Shown here: one piece after another, positions 11,420 through 20,035 of the stretch
How the letters are laid out: each line of letters begins with the position of its first letter
Numbering within the stretch: the first letter of the stretch is position 1
Assembly (NCBI GenBank): GCA_030849075.1
Contig: JASAOO010003431.1
Location: forward strand, 1-60,468
DNA: 60,468 nt
Direction: 5' to 3'
From: Zelonia costaricensis
Lineage: Eukaryota > Euglenozoa > Kinetoplastea > Trypanosomatida > Trypanosomatidae
Program-made: the position numbers and the translations under genes
The notes under the pieces: model-generated
Databases searched by the model: none
Seen by the model: the letters and a program-made list of their open reading frames with translations, nothing else
Told to the model about the DNA's origin: nothing

Positions 11420-11854
11420 CGATGGGGCCACCGCCGCAGGCGTACACTCTGAGAGTGAGGGAGGGCAGAAGAGGCGAAGAAAGTGATCTAGGTTGTCGAG
11501 GTGTCCTACGCACAGGGGTGAGCGGGTGCGTGGGGAGGGGGGAGCGGCGGGGGAGTGATGGGTCGCCGCATCACACCGATGCGAGCCCGAGGCGCGAACC
11601 AAGCGCAAAACACAGGAGTAGAGAAGCAAAGAAGAGAGGCGCGACGACGATCAGGGCGGCGTCCTGCCCCGCTGTTCGACGGTGGGGGAGGGCGCGCAGC
11701 AGCAACGCTGTCGGTGGTGTGTCGCCGTGCGGCAGGTCCAGGCTTGGCTTGGCTGCTGTAAATCTACAACGAAGAGAGGCGCAGAGGTGCGGGCGGAGGG
11801 GTTTCAAGGGCAGGGAGACGCACCACCGCAACGCCCCACACCCACCACGACCCT

Positions 11855-12931
11855 CTAATAGTCGGGGTTGCTGAGGTCGCAGTTTTCGGCGAGGTGGAAC
11901 TCGCCCTGGCCGATGATCTGGTTGTCCTTCCAGTTGCCGATAAAGACGGAGCCGCACTTGAGGATGATGCGGGCGCGGCCCTCCTTCTTGCCGTGCGCCC
12001 ACGCGCCCTCGTAGCTGGAGCCGTCGGGGAGCAGCAGCTGCCCCTCGCCGTGGCGCCTATCGTCCAGCCAGCTGCCCTCGTAACGGCAGCCGTTCGCGTA
12101 CTCGAGCACGCCCTGGCCGGTGGCGCTATCGTTGCGCCACTCGCCCTCGTACGTGTCCTTGTTGCTGTACGCCAGCGTACCGCGGCCGTGCTTCTTGCCC
12201 TGGTACCACTCCCCGGTGTAGCGATCGCCTTGCAGGTACGTGAGGGTGCCCGTGCCGTGCGCCTTGTCGTCCAGCCAGTAGCCCTCATACCGCTCGCCGT
12301 TGACGTACGTGAGCACGCCGTAGCCCTGCTTGACGTCGTCGATCCACTCGCCCTCGTACTTGTTGCCGTTGGGGAAGATGTACGTGCCCTTGCCGTGCAT
12401 CTTGCCGTCCTGCCACTCACCCTCGTACACGCCGCCGTCCGCGTAGTAGTACTTGCCCCAGCCCTGCATGCGACCCTCCACCCAGTCGCCCTCGTACTTC
12501 TCGGACACGCTGCCGTCGGGGCCAGCGTACGTCACCGTACCCTTGCCGTGGCGCTTGTCATCCTTCCACTCACCCTCGTAGCGGTCGCCGTTGGAGTAGT
12601 AGTAGATGCCCTTGCCGTGCATGCGGCCATCCTTCCACTCGCCGTCGTAGCGGTCCCCGTCCGCGTACTCGAGCGTACCGCGGCCGTTGATGCGGCCGAA
12701 CGTCCAGTCGCCGGTGTAGCGGTTACCGCTGGCGTAGTAGCACGTGCCCTTGCCGTGCACCTTGTCCTCCACCCACTCCCCATCGTACTTGCTACCGTCC
12801 GCGTACGTGTACACGCCGTGGCCGTGGCGCTTGCCGTAGACCCAGTCGCCCTCGTACTTCTCCTTGTTCGGGTACACGAGGCACCCACGGCCGTGCATCT
12901 GGCCGTTCTCAATTTCACCGGTGTACATCAT
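11855..12931 (-). CDS. MORN1: MORN-repeat protein, MORN1 orthologue
   Basis: This encodes 358 residues made almost wholly of 15 consecutive MORN repeats of about 23 residues. Each follows the pattern Y-x-G-x-W-x(5)-H/x-G-x-G-x(2)-x-Y-x(4). The first begins [14 protein letters not shown] and the last ends near the C-terminus at [14 protein letters not shown]. Repeat 6 carries a short insertion ([10 protein letters not shown]). From family knowledge, T. brucei MORN1 has the same size and repeat number. It forms the hook complex near the flagellar-pocket collar and the Golgi-associated bilobe, and is needed for entry of large cargo into the pocket. MORN arrays form elongated dimers and can bind phospholipids. 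The start is the first of two adjacent ATGs. The C-terminal repeats (14 and 15) are degenerate. Function is assigned by architecture and length. Confidence 0.92.
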   Translation of the reverse strand: MMYTGEIENGQMHGRGCLVYPNKEKYEGDWVYGKRHGHGVYTYADGSKYDGEWVEDKVHGKGTCYYASGNRYTGDWTFGRINGRGTLEYADGDRYDGEWKDGRMHGKGIYYYSNGDRYEGEWKDDKRHGKGTVTYAGPDGSVSEKYEGDWVEGRMQGWGKYYYADGGVYEGEWQDGKMHGKGTYIFPNGNKYEGEWIDDVKQGYGVLTYVNGERYEGYWLDDKAHGTGTLTYLQGDRYTGEWYQGKKHGRGTLAYSNKDTYEGEWRNDSATGQGVLEYANGCRYEGSWLDDRRHGEGQLLLPDGSSYEGAWAHGKKEGRARIILKCGSVFIGNWKDNQIIGQGEFHLAENCDLSNPDY

Positions 12932-13766
12932 TTTCGCAGCGACAACGGGGTTAAAGAGGGGGGGGGAGCCACAACGGCTGTGAGAGCGGGGGGAGGGGGA
13001 GGGGGGGGGGCGGGGGCGTGCCGGAGATGCGGCTTCTATACAGGCGAGGAGAAGACAAGGGAGGCGGGGTGGGATGGGGGGGGGGGTTGCCAGAAGAGGG
13101 AGGTATTGGTCGTCGCGTGTGCGTCTCTATGTGCGCACGTACGTTTGATCGGAGTACTCGGTGTGACCCTACGTGAAGAAAACGGAGCGAGAGAGAGAGC
13201 GCGCGTGCACGAGGGAGGCAGGGAAAGGCGAAACGGGAATAGGAAAGGTTGGGTGGGTCGGGAGGGGGACGCTTGAGCCGAATGAACGCGCACGCGGCGG
13301 TGATGACGCGATAGAGTGTTGTAGGGCTGGAGACGGGGAAGTGAGGTGGACGAGGGATGGGGAAGGTGAAGGGTGGGGTTGGGGGGTGGGTGGGGGAGGG
13401 AAAGTGGGGGACGTCAGGGTGGGGAGTAGCAGGCGAGATCCACTGGCGAGAGCACGAAAAGAGTCGAGGACGCAAACCTCGCTGCAGCCAACGGGTGGGG
13501 AGGGCGCAGCTCCGGGTGCGCAGGGCCGACCAGCACCGCACGCGACAGAGAGATCGCTGGTCTCTCTCGCTCCGACCGTGCGAGGGGCGGAGAAGGGGGA
13601 GGGGTTGTGTGTGGGTGGGTACGCGTAAGTGCATCGGCGGTTGAGTGCTGCACTGCGATCATCATTCATGTTCTTCTTCTTTGTTCGTAAACGACCTCTC
13701 TCCCCTCCCCCACCTTACGCTGCTGCACAGCGAGGGAGAGGCGGGAGCAACGCTTGCATTGATGTG
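12932..13766. other. Intergenic between transporter and MORN1 genes
   Basis: No gene. The plus strand is very G-rich (runs near 12958-12968, 12990-13016 and 13370-13410), so the transcript has long C-rich tracts, probably part of the MORN1 trans-splicing signal. It also contains the 3' UTR of the amino-acid transporter. Confidence 0.65.
13371..13400 (+). other. Strong G-quadruplex motif
   Basis: Six G-runs of three to six bases separated by one- or two-base loops (GGGTGGGGTTGGGGGGTGGG and onward). It lies about 440 bp upstream of the MORN1 start on the template strand. The corresponding transcript is C-rich. Confidence 0.7.
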
Positions 13767-15485
13767 TCACGCAAAGGAGTCTTGCAGCGTCCGCACGGGC
13801 AGCTCCTCTGTCCCGAGGCCGTCCACCACGCGAACCTCCTCAGCCACCATCCCCTGCGCCTCCGCTCCGCCGCAGCAGCTGTTGCTAGTGGCGCTGCTGC
13901 TGTCGGTCTTGATCGTGGCCGCCTCCACGCCCTCCCCCCGGGTCGTGCTGCCCGAGTCCTCTGACGGCTGTTCCTCTTGCTGGCCCTCCCTCTCGTGCAG
14001 GGTGCTGTGATGCCGGCTGTAGAAGAAGTACCAGAGCAGGGCGACGAGCACCACGACGATGTAGTTGCGCCACGTGCTTGGTGGCAGCGCAAAGAGCTGA
14101 ATCGTGTTGAAGACGATGCCGAGGGCCGGCGTCACCGGGAAGAGCGGCGCCGTGAAAGGCCGCGGTGCCGCCGGGGCGGTGTACCGCAGCCGCCACATGG
14201 ACACGCAGACAACCGTGAAGGCGACAAGCGTGCCGAAGGAGATGAGCTCGCCGAGCATGTCGAGCGGGAAGACGCCCGCGACCAGGGCGCCGACGACGCC
14301 AGAGCACACGGTGGCGGTGACTGGGGTGTGCCAGCGGGGGTGGACGCGGGCCAGCGAGGGCGAGATGAGGCCGTCCTTTGCCAGCGTCAGCAGCAGCCGC
14401 GGCATGGCGAGGAAGGCCATCAGGCACACCGACGTGAGGCCGGCGATGGCGCCGACGTCGACGAGCACGCGCAGCAGCACGGGCGCCTTGACGTGCACGA
14501 GCGCCTCGATGACGGGGTCGTCGACATTGAGAAACGTGTAGTGCATCATGCCCGTGAGGGCGAGCGTGACGGCGCAGTAGCAGGCGGTGCAGATGCACAG
14601 CGTCAGCACGAGGCTGCGCGGGAGGTCGCGCTGGGGCTGCTTGCACTCCTGCGCCGTCGCACAGATAGTGTCGAAGCCGACGTTCGCGAAGAAGACGACC
14701 CCGGCGCCGCGAAAGACGCCGCTGAGGCCGAAGCGGCCGAAGGTGCCCTGGTTAGGGGGGATGAACGGGGTGAGGTTGTCGCTGAAGGTGTCCCAGTGGT
14801 TCGCGGCGTAGTAGACCCCGTAGCCCACGAAGCAGCACAGCACACTCAGCTTCACCATCACAAATACGTTGTTGACGGTGGCCGACTCGGAGATGCCCAC
14901 GCAGAGGACCACGGTCACGATGCCGCAGATGAGCACCGCCGGCAGGTTGAAGATGGCACCAGAGGCGGTGAAGCGCGAGTCCACGATGACGACAGGGGAG
15001 TGGGCGAACAACTCCGGGAAGTACACGCCCCACTCGCGCAGCAGGGCACAAACGCTGGCAGACCAGCTCACGGCCACGGCGGAGCCGGAGACGAGGTTCT
15101 CGATCGTGAGGCACACGGCCACCATGAAGGCGGCCAGCTCACCGAGCGCTAGGGAGGCGTGCGTGTAAGCGCTGCCGGCCACGGGCACCATCGCCGACAG
15201 CTCCGCGTAGCACAACCCGGTGAAGAGGCACGGGAAGATGCACAGCACAAAAGAGAGCGACAGCGCGGGACCAGCGTAGAGAGAGGCGGCCTGGCCGGTG
15301 ATGACGAAAACGCCAGCGCCAACCACCGCTCCAACACCCATGCACACCAGCGCCTTCAGGTCGAGCGTGCGGTGCAGCTCGTTGCGGCGCAGCGTCTCCA
15401 TCACCGTGGCGAAGTCCTTCTTGCGGAGCATTTGCGCGATGATGTGCGCGCCCCAGCGCACCTCCGGATCGGTGACCAAGTCCAT
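13767..15485 (-). CDS. Cationic amino-acid transporter, APC superfamily
   Basis: This encodes 572 residues with about twelve hydrophobic membrane segments. The first segment holds the APC-superfamily glycine motif GVGAVVGAGVFVITG at residues 50-64, which forms the substrate-binding break in TM1. Next comes PVAGSAYTHAS (about 101-111), typical of the CAT/SLC7 branch, then SGVFRGAGVVFFANVGFDT with a conserved F-x-G-F-D core. The cytosolic N-terminus carries KDFATVMETLRRNELHRTLD, also CAT-like. The tail after about residue 490 is Glu/Ser/Thr-rich, hydrophilic and probably cytosolic. By family it would move basic amino acids across the plasma or an internal membrane; the exact substrate cannot be read from the sequence. 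The start at 15485 is preferred over an ATG 14 codons upstream, which adds only low-complexity residues before MDLVTDPEVRWG. Confidence 0.85.
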   Translation of the reverse strand: MDLVTDPEVRWGAHIIAQMLRKKDFATVMETLRRNELHRTLDLKALVCMGVGAVVGAGVFVITGQAASLYAGPALSLSFVLCIFPCLFTGLCYAELSAMVPVAGSAYTHASLALGELAAFMVAVCLTIENLVSGSAVAVSWSASVCALLREWGVYFPELFAHSPVVIVDSRFTASGAIFNLPAVLICGIVTVVLCVGISESATVNNVFVMVKLSVLCCFVGYGVYYAANHWDTFSDNLTPFIPPNQGTFGRFGLSGVFRGAGVVFFANVGFDTICATAQECKQPQRDLPRSLVLTLCICTACYCAVTLALTGMMHYTFLNVDDPVIEALVHVKAPVLLRVLVDVGAIAGLTSVCLMAFLAMPRLLLTLAKDGLISPSLARVHPRWHTPVTATVCSGVVGALVAGVFPLDMLGELISFGTLVAFTVVCVSMWRLRYTAPAAPRPFTAPLFPVTPALGIVFNTIQLFALPPSTWRNYIVVVLVALLWYFFYSRHHSTLHEREGQQEEQPSEDSGSTTRGEGVEAATIKTDSSSATSNSCCGGAEAQGMVAEEVRVVDGLGTEELPVRTLQDSFA

Positions 15486-17611
15486 CGACCGGTGTGAGGC
15501 GAGGGGGGCACACGGGGAAGGCCCCAAACAGACGCCCCCCGCAAAAGCCCAAGCGCGGCGAGAGTGGCGGTGCAGTGGAAGTGAAAAAAAAAAGGAAGGA
15601 GTTTTGGCAACGCGAGCACACGACGACTAGGCACAGAAAGGAAAAAAGGATCAAGGTCGGAACACACGGTGGGAGAGGTAGGGGCCACGGACGACTGGAA
15701 GGCAGCGCGGCTGCCTGCTGAGCGGATAGCAGGGGGAAAAAGACGAGCAAAGGAGAAACGACGAACACCGCCGGTACCTCAAGTGGAACTTGTGCCGAGG
15801 TCGGCTTGACCGTCTCTCTAGCCGTCGCACGCGCGCGCACTCGTTATTGTTAAGAGTTCAACTCGCCCGCAGACGACGCGCTTCAGCCTTTTGCGCGTGT
15901 CTGTGTGTGCGTGTGTTTGTACCCTTCCCGTTACTCTGGTCCTTCGCCCCTCTCCCCTCCTCCCGTACTCTCCAATGCGCCCCCCCCCCAAACGCGAAGC
16001 GGCAGGTAAAAAACTGGGAGGCCTGGCTGCACGCTTCAACACTCGAGCCACTCCACAACCCGTCTCAGTCCCTCCGCGCGTGATATCGTGTACAGGAGCT
16101 AGCAGACAAGCGCAAAACAAAACAAAAGCGTAGGAGTTGGCTGCCGCGGCGACTCTGCCCAAGCGACGGACGCCTCGATAGGGAGTTCAAATGGAATGAG
16201 GAGGAAGCAGACACAAAGGGGCAAAACAGAAAAGAAAAGACGGCACTTCTGCACTTTTTGTGTTTGTGTAGGGGTGGGTGCGTCCGTGCTGTTATAAACA
16301 ACAAGAGAGAAACGCACCGACGACACGAGGGGAAGGTGGGATGACAACAGTGTCCCCTCAGTCGCGCCCACAAAACGCAGTGAGACGGAAAGCGGCCACA
16401 ACACAGAAAAATGGAAAACCACAACGCCGCCCCGGAAAGGTGGGTTCGAGGGCGAGGCGAAAAAGGCGAGAGCTGACAACACAGTCCAGCCGCAGCGAGA
16501 GGCGGGGCGAGAAGGTCCTTGGTTGTCGTCGCACAGCCGCAGGGGCTTGCACCGTCAGTGTGGGTGCTAGCAAAGAAAGAGGGTGCCGTGGAAGGCGCTT
16601 CGCGTCGCTGCGATGAGACGGAAAGGAAAGTCGCTTGCCTGTGTTGAGCAAGAGTGTCCAAAAGAATGGTGCAGGGACTACGGCAGCGCGCTAGCAAGAC
16701 GAGCGCGCCGCCGTGTAGACCCCGTCGGCGTGGTGTTGTGTTTATGGGAAGGGGAGAAAACCGGTCGACGCCACCGACACGCTTCAGAAAAGCGACGGCA
16801 CGCGCGGCATGCGAAACCGAGGATGTGGAAATGCAAAGAGGTTGCGACATACGAGTGGAGTTGAAGAAGAAAAAAAAGAGTAGCTGCGCACGAGAGCGGC
16901 ACACACGACACGTGCAGCATCACAAGCCGCCTCCTCGCGGAAGCCCACTGCGCGCCTGGCGCATTCGTGCCGACGCGGTGGCGGCGTTTGCGGCTGCGTG
17001 CGTCAGGACCACTCCACGCAGGCAGCCATTGGAGGAGTGCCGCCTACTGCACTCCGTGCCCGTGTAGCATCAGGAAGGGCACGGGCAACTCCTCCCCTTT
17101 TGAGTGCCTGTAGCACATTTTCTTCGCTTTCCTCTGTGCGTTGGTGGCGCACGGCGCCATAAAGCTGCTCCAGGTGCAGCCGAAGGTGGACGGCAGCAGA
17201 TCCGTTCCGCTGCGTTCTCTTCTTTTTTGTTGTTGGATCTCCGCAGCCACGTTTTGTTTGACGAACCCATCTCACCACCACCTGATCAGAGAGACTGACA
17301 AGGCAGTCAGGTACAGGCGCAGGGGGATGAGTGTATGTAGGCGTACGTGTGCGTGTGTGTGTATGCGTCGCATTTCGAGGCAGTGTGGGTCACGGCGCCG
17401 TGCACCCGCGCGGTTCCTGATGCCGCGCGAACTGAATGCGGTAAACGCACCAGAAAATGAAGAGAAAGGCCATGCGAGTCAACTCCAATGCAGCCGGCAG
17501 CGATCGGGCATTAGAGAGGAAGGAGCGGTACCCAAAGCGAGACGCACCGCACTCCCTGGAGTCTTTCCTTTGTTGCTCACTCGAACGGCACGCACGCTGT
17601 CAGGACGCACC
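15486..17611. other. Intergenic between RAD23 and transporter genes
   Basis: No supported gene in about 2.1 kb. It includes the RAD23 3' UTR, a GT-rich tract near 17344-17364 (CA in the transcript, against the usual trend for a 3' side), and another GT-rich patch near 15898-15920 on the transporter's leader side. The A-rich run at about 15583-15594 would be a T-tract in the transcript, 100 nt before the transporter start, and is a plausible splice tract. Confidence 0.55.
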
Positions 17612-18895
17612 TCAGTGCTCGTCCTCGTACTCTCCCTCCCCCTCCTCTGCGTCCTCGTTCTCCATCTGGTTCGCAATCTCTGCCAGCAGCTCCGAGGGCA
17701 CGCCGCCGTGCTCGAAGAGGACGCTCGCGGCCACCTCCTGGTTGCGCTGCGTGGCGAGGTAGACGATGACGGCGCTCTGCTCATTCCACATGCCGCCGCC
17801 GAGCTCGACGAGCTGCTCTATCGCCGTGACGTCCTCTGGGCTCAAGTCCACTCCCGCATGCAGCGGGTTCATGAAACTGTACTCCTCAGCGCCGGCGCTG
17901 GCAGCTACGCCGTGGGCCGCCCACGGGGCCGCCGCCGCCGCGCTGCTCGTCCCCGGCTGGCCCGGCTCGCTCATGATGGCCAGGAACGTCGCAGGGTCGC
18001 GCTCGATCTGCTCGTAGACGGTGGGGTGCCGCAGCGCGATTTGCTGCATAACGACCGGCATGGTGTCCGTGTTTTGGTTGTACAGCGCGCGAATCTCATC
18101 AAACTGCGGGATGCGGGCGAGGGCTGCGCGCATCTCCGACTCCGCCGCGGACGGCGCCGCAGTGACCACCGCCCCGCTCGCCGCGGCAGCGGTGGCCAAA
18201 GACGGTGCGGTGGCGGCGGCCGGGGCAGCCGAGGCCCCGGCAGCGGAAGGGGCAGACGGCGCCGGCGCTGCGGTGTGCCGCGTGAGCTCCTGCACAATGT
18301 GGGGCGGGATGCCGTCGAAGAGGTACTCGACGGCCCGCTCCACGTTCATGAAGGCGGCACGCAGGGCGAGGGCGATCTGTGTGCGGTCCTCGAACCCCAT
18401 CGAGGCGACCTCCTCAATCAGGTTCGTGGCGACGCCGTACGTGTTGGGACCCGTGGACGCAGCAACAGCAGCCGGAGCAGCAGGGGCGGCGGCGGCGGCG
18501 GCGGCGGGGGCGACGGCGGCGGGGGCAGCCTCCGCAGGCGGGGCCGACTGGGGGGCTGGCGTGGGGGCCGCGTTCGTAGCCGGTGGTGGGGCAGCGGATG
18601 GCGCAGGTGTCTCAGCGGGAGACGGGGCCTCAGCCTTGACGGGCTCTGCCGGGGGCGGCGCCGCCGGCTTCGGAATCCTGCGCTTGCGCCCGGCGAGCAC
18701 CACCGAGTCGCCCTCCTTCACCCCGGCATCCGCGAGTGACTTGCCATCCTCGAGGACGGTGCCGTTAAAGCAGAGCCGCAGCGACGCCGGCTCATACTCG
18801 TCCTCCAGCAGCTTCTTGACTTCCAGGGTCGTCGCCGTCGCCTCCACGTCGACCTCGTGCTGCTTCCCAGTGATCGTCTTGAGAATGACCTTCAT
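17612..18895 (-). CDS. RAD23: RAD23 UBL-UBA ubiquitin receptor
   Basis: This encodes 427 residues with the full RAD23 order. A ubiquitin-like domain spans 1-70 (MKVILKTITGKQHEVDVEAT). An Ala/Pro linker follows to about 150. UBA1 is at about 157-196 with the MGFEDRTQIALALRAAF core. The STI1-like XPC-binding domain is at about 253-308 (PQFDEIRALYNQNTDTMPVV), and UBA2 at about 352-398. RAD23 carries polyubiquitinated proteins to the proteasome through the UBL and stabilises XPC/Rad4 in nucleotide-excision repair. UBA2 is unusual: in place of the MGF/Y loop it has GGGMWNEQ. The C-terminus is an acidic tail (EDAEEGEGEYEDEH). The start at 18895 begins exactly at the UBL, whereas the open frame upstream is Pro/Arg-rich and leader-like. 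Confidence 0.95.
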   Translation of the reverse strand: MKVILKTITGKQHEVDVEATATTLEVKKLLEDEYEPASLRLCFNGTVLEDGKSLADAGVKEGDSVVLAGRKRRIPKPAAPPPAEPVKAEAPSPAETPAPSAAPPPATNAAPTPAPQSAPPAEAAPAAVAPAAAAAAAPAAPAAVAASTGPNTYGVATNLIEEVASMGFEDRTQIALALRAAFMNVERAVEYLFDGIPPHIVQELTRHTAAPAPSAPSAAGASAAPAAATAPSLATAAAASGAVVTAAPSAAESEMRAALARIPQFDEIRALYNQNTDTMPVVMQQIALRHPTVYEQIERDPATFLAIMSEPGQPGTSSAAAAAPWAAHGVAASAGAEEYSFMNPLHAGVDLSPEDVTAIEQLVELGGGMWNEQSAVIVYLATQRNQEVAASVLFEHGGVPSELLAEIANQMENEDAEEGEGEYEDEH

Positions 18896-20035
18896 CGGGT
18901 TCGCTTTTGTTGCGTTTTGTTTTCCGTCTGTTCGCGCGTCTCTGCTCTTGTGTGTTTGTGCTGCCTCTTCGAGCCGTGCTGCAGGTGAAGACCGGGAGGG
19001 AGGGAGGGGGGGAAGCGGGTGCGAGTGGGGTGGGACAAGCGCGACGCACTGACGCCCGACGGAGGCAAGACGCAAGGCAAGGGCGGCAGTGGACGGAGCG
19101 AAGGCAAGACACCGGCAGCGCAGAAACTCACACCTTGGAGTCGTAGAAGGGAAAAGCGAGGCGAGACGCGGTGAGCTGGAAATAGGAAAAAAAAAGGATG
19201 ACAGTGAAACCCTTTGAACGATCGTGTTGCATTCGGGGATGTGTGACCGATGAGAAAGGGGGGGGATACGAGGAAAAGAAATCAAGACGAGTTGAAGAGA
19301 CCAGGTACATGTCGAGCCGGTACGTCCAGATACCAAGACGCATCGAGGCGCAAGAGGCAATCTCGTTTTCCGCCGCTCTCTCTTCCTTTTTTTTCTCGGG
19401 CACCGGCTCCTGCGCGGAGGACAAGGCAGCGTCAGACGCCAATGAGGGGGAACGGAGGCGAGCCCACGCCGCCTCCCCCCCCCCCTCCCTCTCACACCGA
19501 CAGGGCAGCGCAGGAAGAGCGAGAGGCTGCGGTGACACACGCATGCTCACACACACACACCCGCCACTGAGGCAGAAAGGGTAGCGGCAGAAGGCCGCCA
19601 CACTCGGTCCGAGCGCCTCGCGGAAATCCTCTTTTTGCGCTTGTGTGCTTTGGCGATGCAGCGGACAGCGCAGTCACATGGTGCACAGAGGTGGTGGGCA
19701 ATACAAACAAGAAAAAAAGAGAGAGCAGGCACAACAATGTGCCGAGGTGTAGTGTACAGGTGCCAATGTGTGTGCGCCCAGTCGAAGCAGGTCCATCCGT
19801 GCATAGGGATGGGGAAAGCTGAACGGCGAGAGGGAAAGGCGGGACCCGGTCCACTAACACACGGCCACGCACTTCGCTCTCGTCGATCCACGCGTGAAGC
19901 TGCTGCCGCTCGCACGCGCCAGTCAAGTTTACATCAGTGGGTGAGGGAGTAGCCTGTGGAAAGCGGGCTGTCCGCGCGGCAAGGGCCAACAGGAAAAAAA
20001 AGAAGGCAAAACCCCGGAACTTGAGAAGGTTCAGC
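18896..20035. other. Intergenic between the 1,076-residue gene and RAD23
   Basis: No gene. It contains the RAD23 leader, with GT-rich DNA at about 18948-18960 (CA in the transcript) close to the start codon. The 3' UTR of the 1,076-residue gene carries a CA tract at about 19548-19560 (TG in the transcript). Plus-strand A-runs near 19185-19195 and 19995-20002 are T-tracts in the transcript. Confidence 0.6.

Larger units (their letters stand above)
5357..11854. other. 6.5-kb gene-free interval between MORN1 and BAR genes
   Basis: No reading frame of convincing coding character on either strand, making this the longest gap in the window. It should contain the MORN1 3' UTR and the BAR-gene leader. 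It holds homopolymer tracts of both kinds (T-runs at about 6618-6631, 6720-6731, 10044-10055 and 10330-10342; A-runs at about 6535-6545 and 8829-8840), a GT tract at 9743-9784, CA tracts near 9950-9964 and 10570-10580, and a block at about 7390-8490 almost free of homopolymers that contains a 67-bp tandem repeat. Degenerate retroposons (SIDER-like) or non-coding RNA genes could explain the length, but I cannot prove either. Confidence 0.6.

Noticed and set aside
11894..13276. 460-codon plus-strand open frame opposite MORN1
   Set aside because: Produced by the regular MORN repeat on the other strand (Val/Ala/Leu repeats); not coding.
17141..18739. 532-codon plus-strand open frame opposite RAD23
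   Set aside because: Antisense shadow of the Ala-rich RAD23 linker, with Gly/Arg repeats and no recognisable domain.
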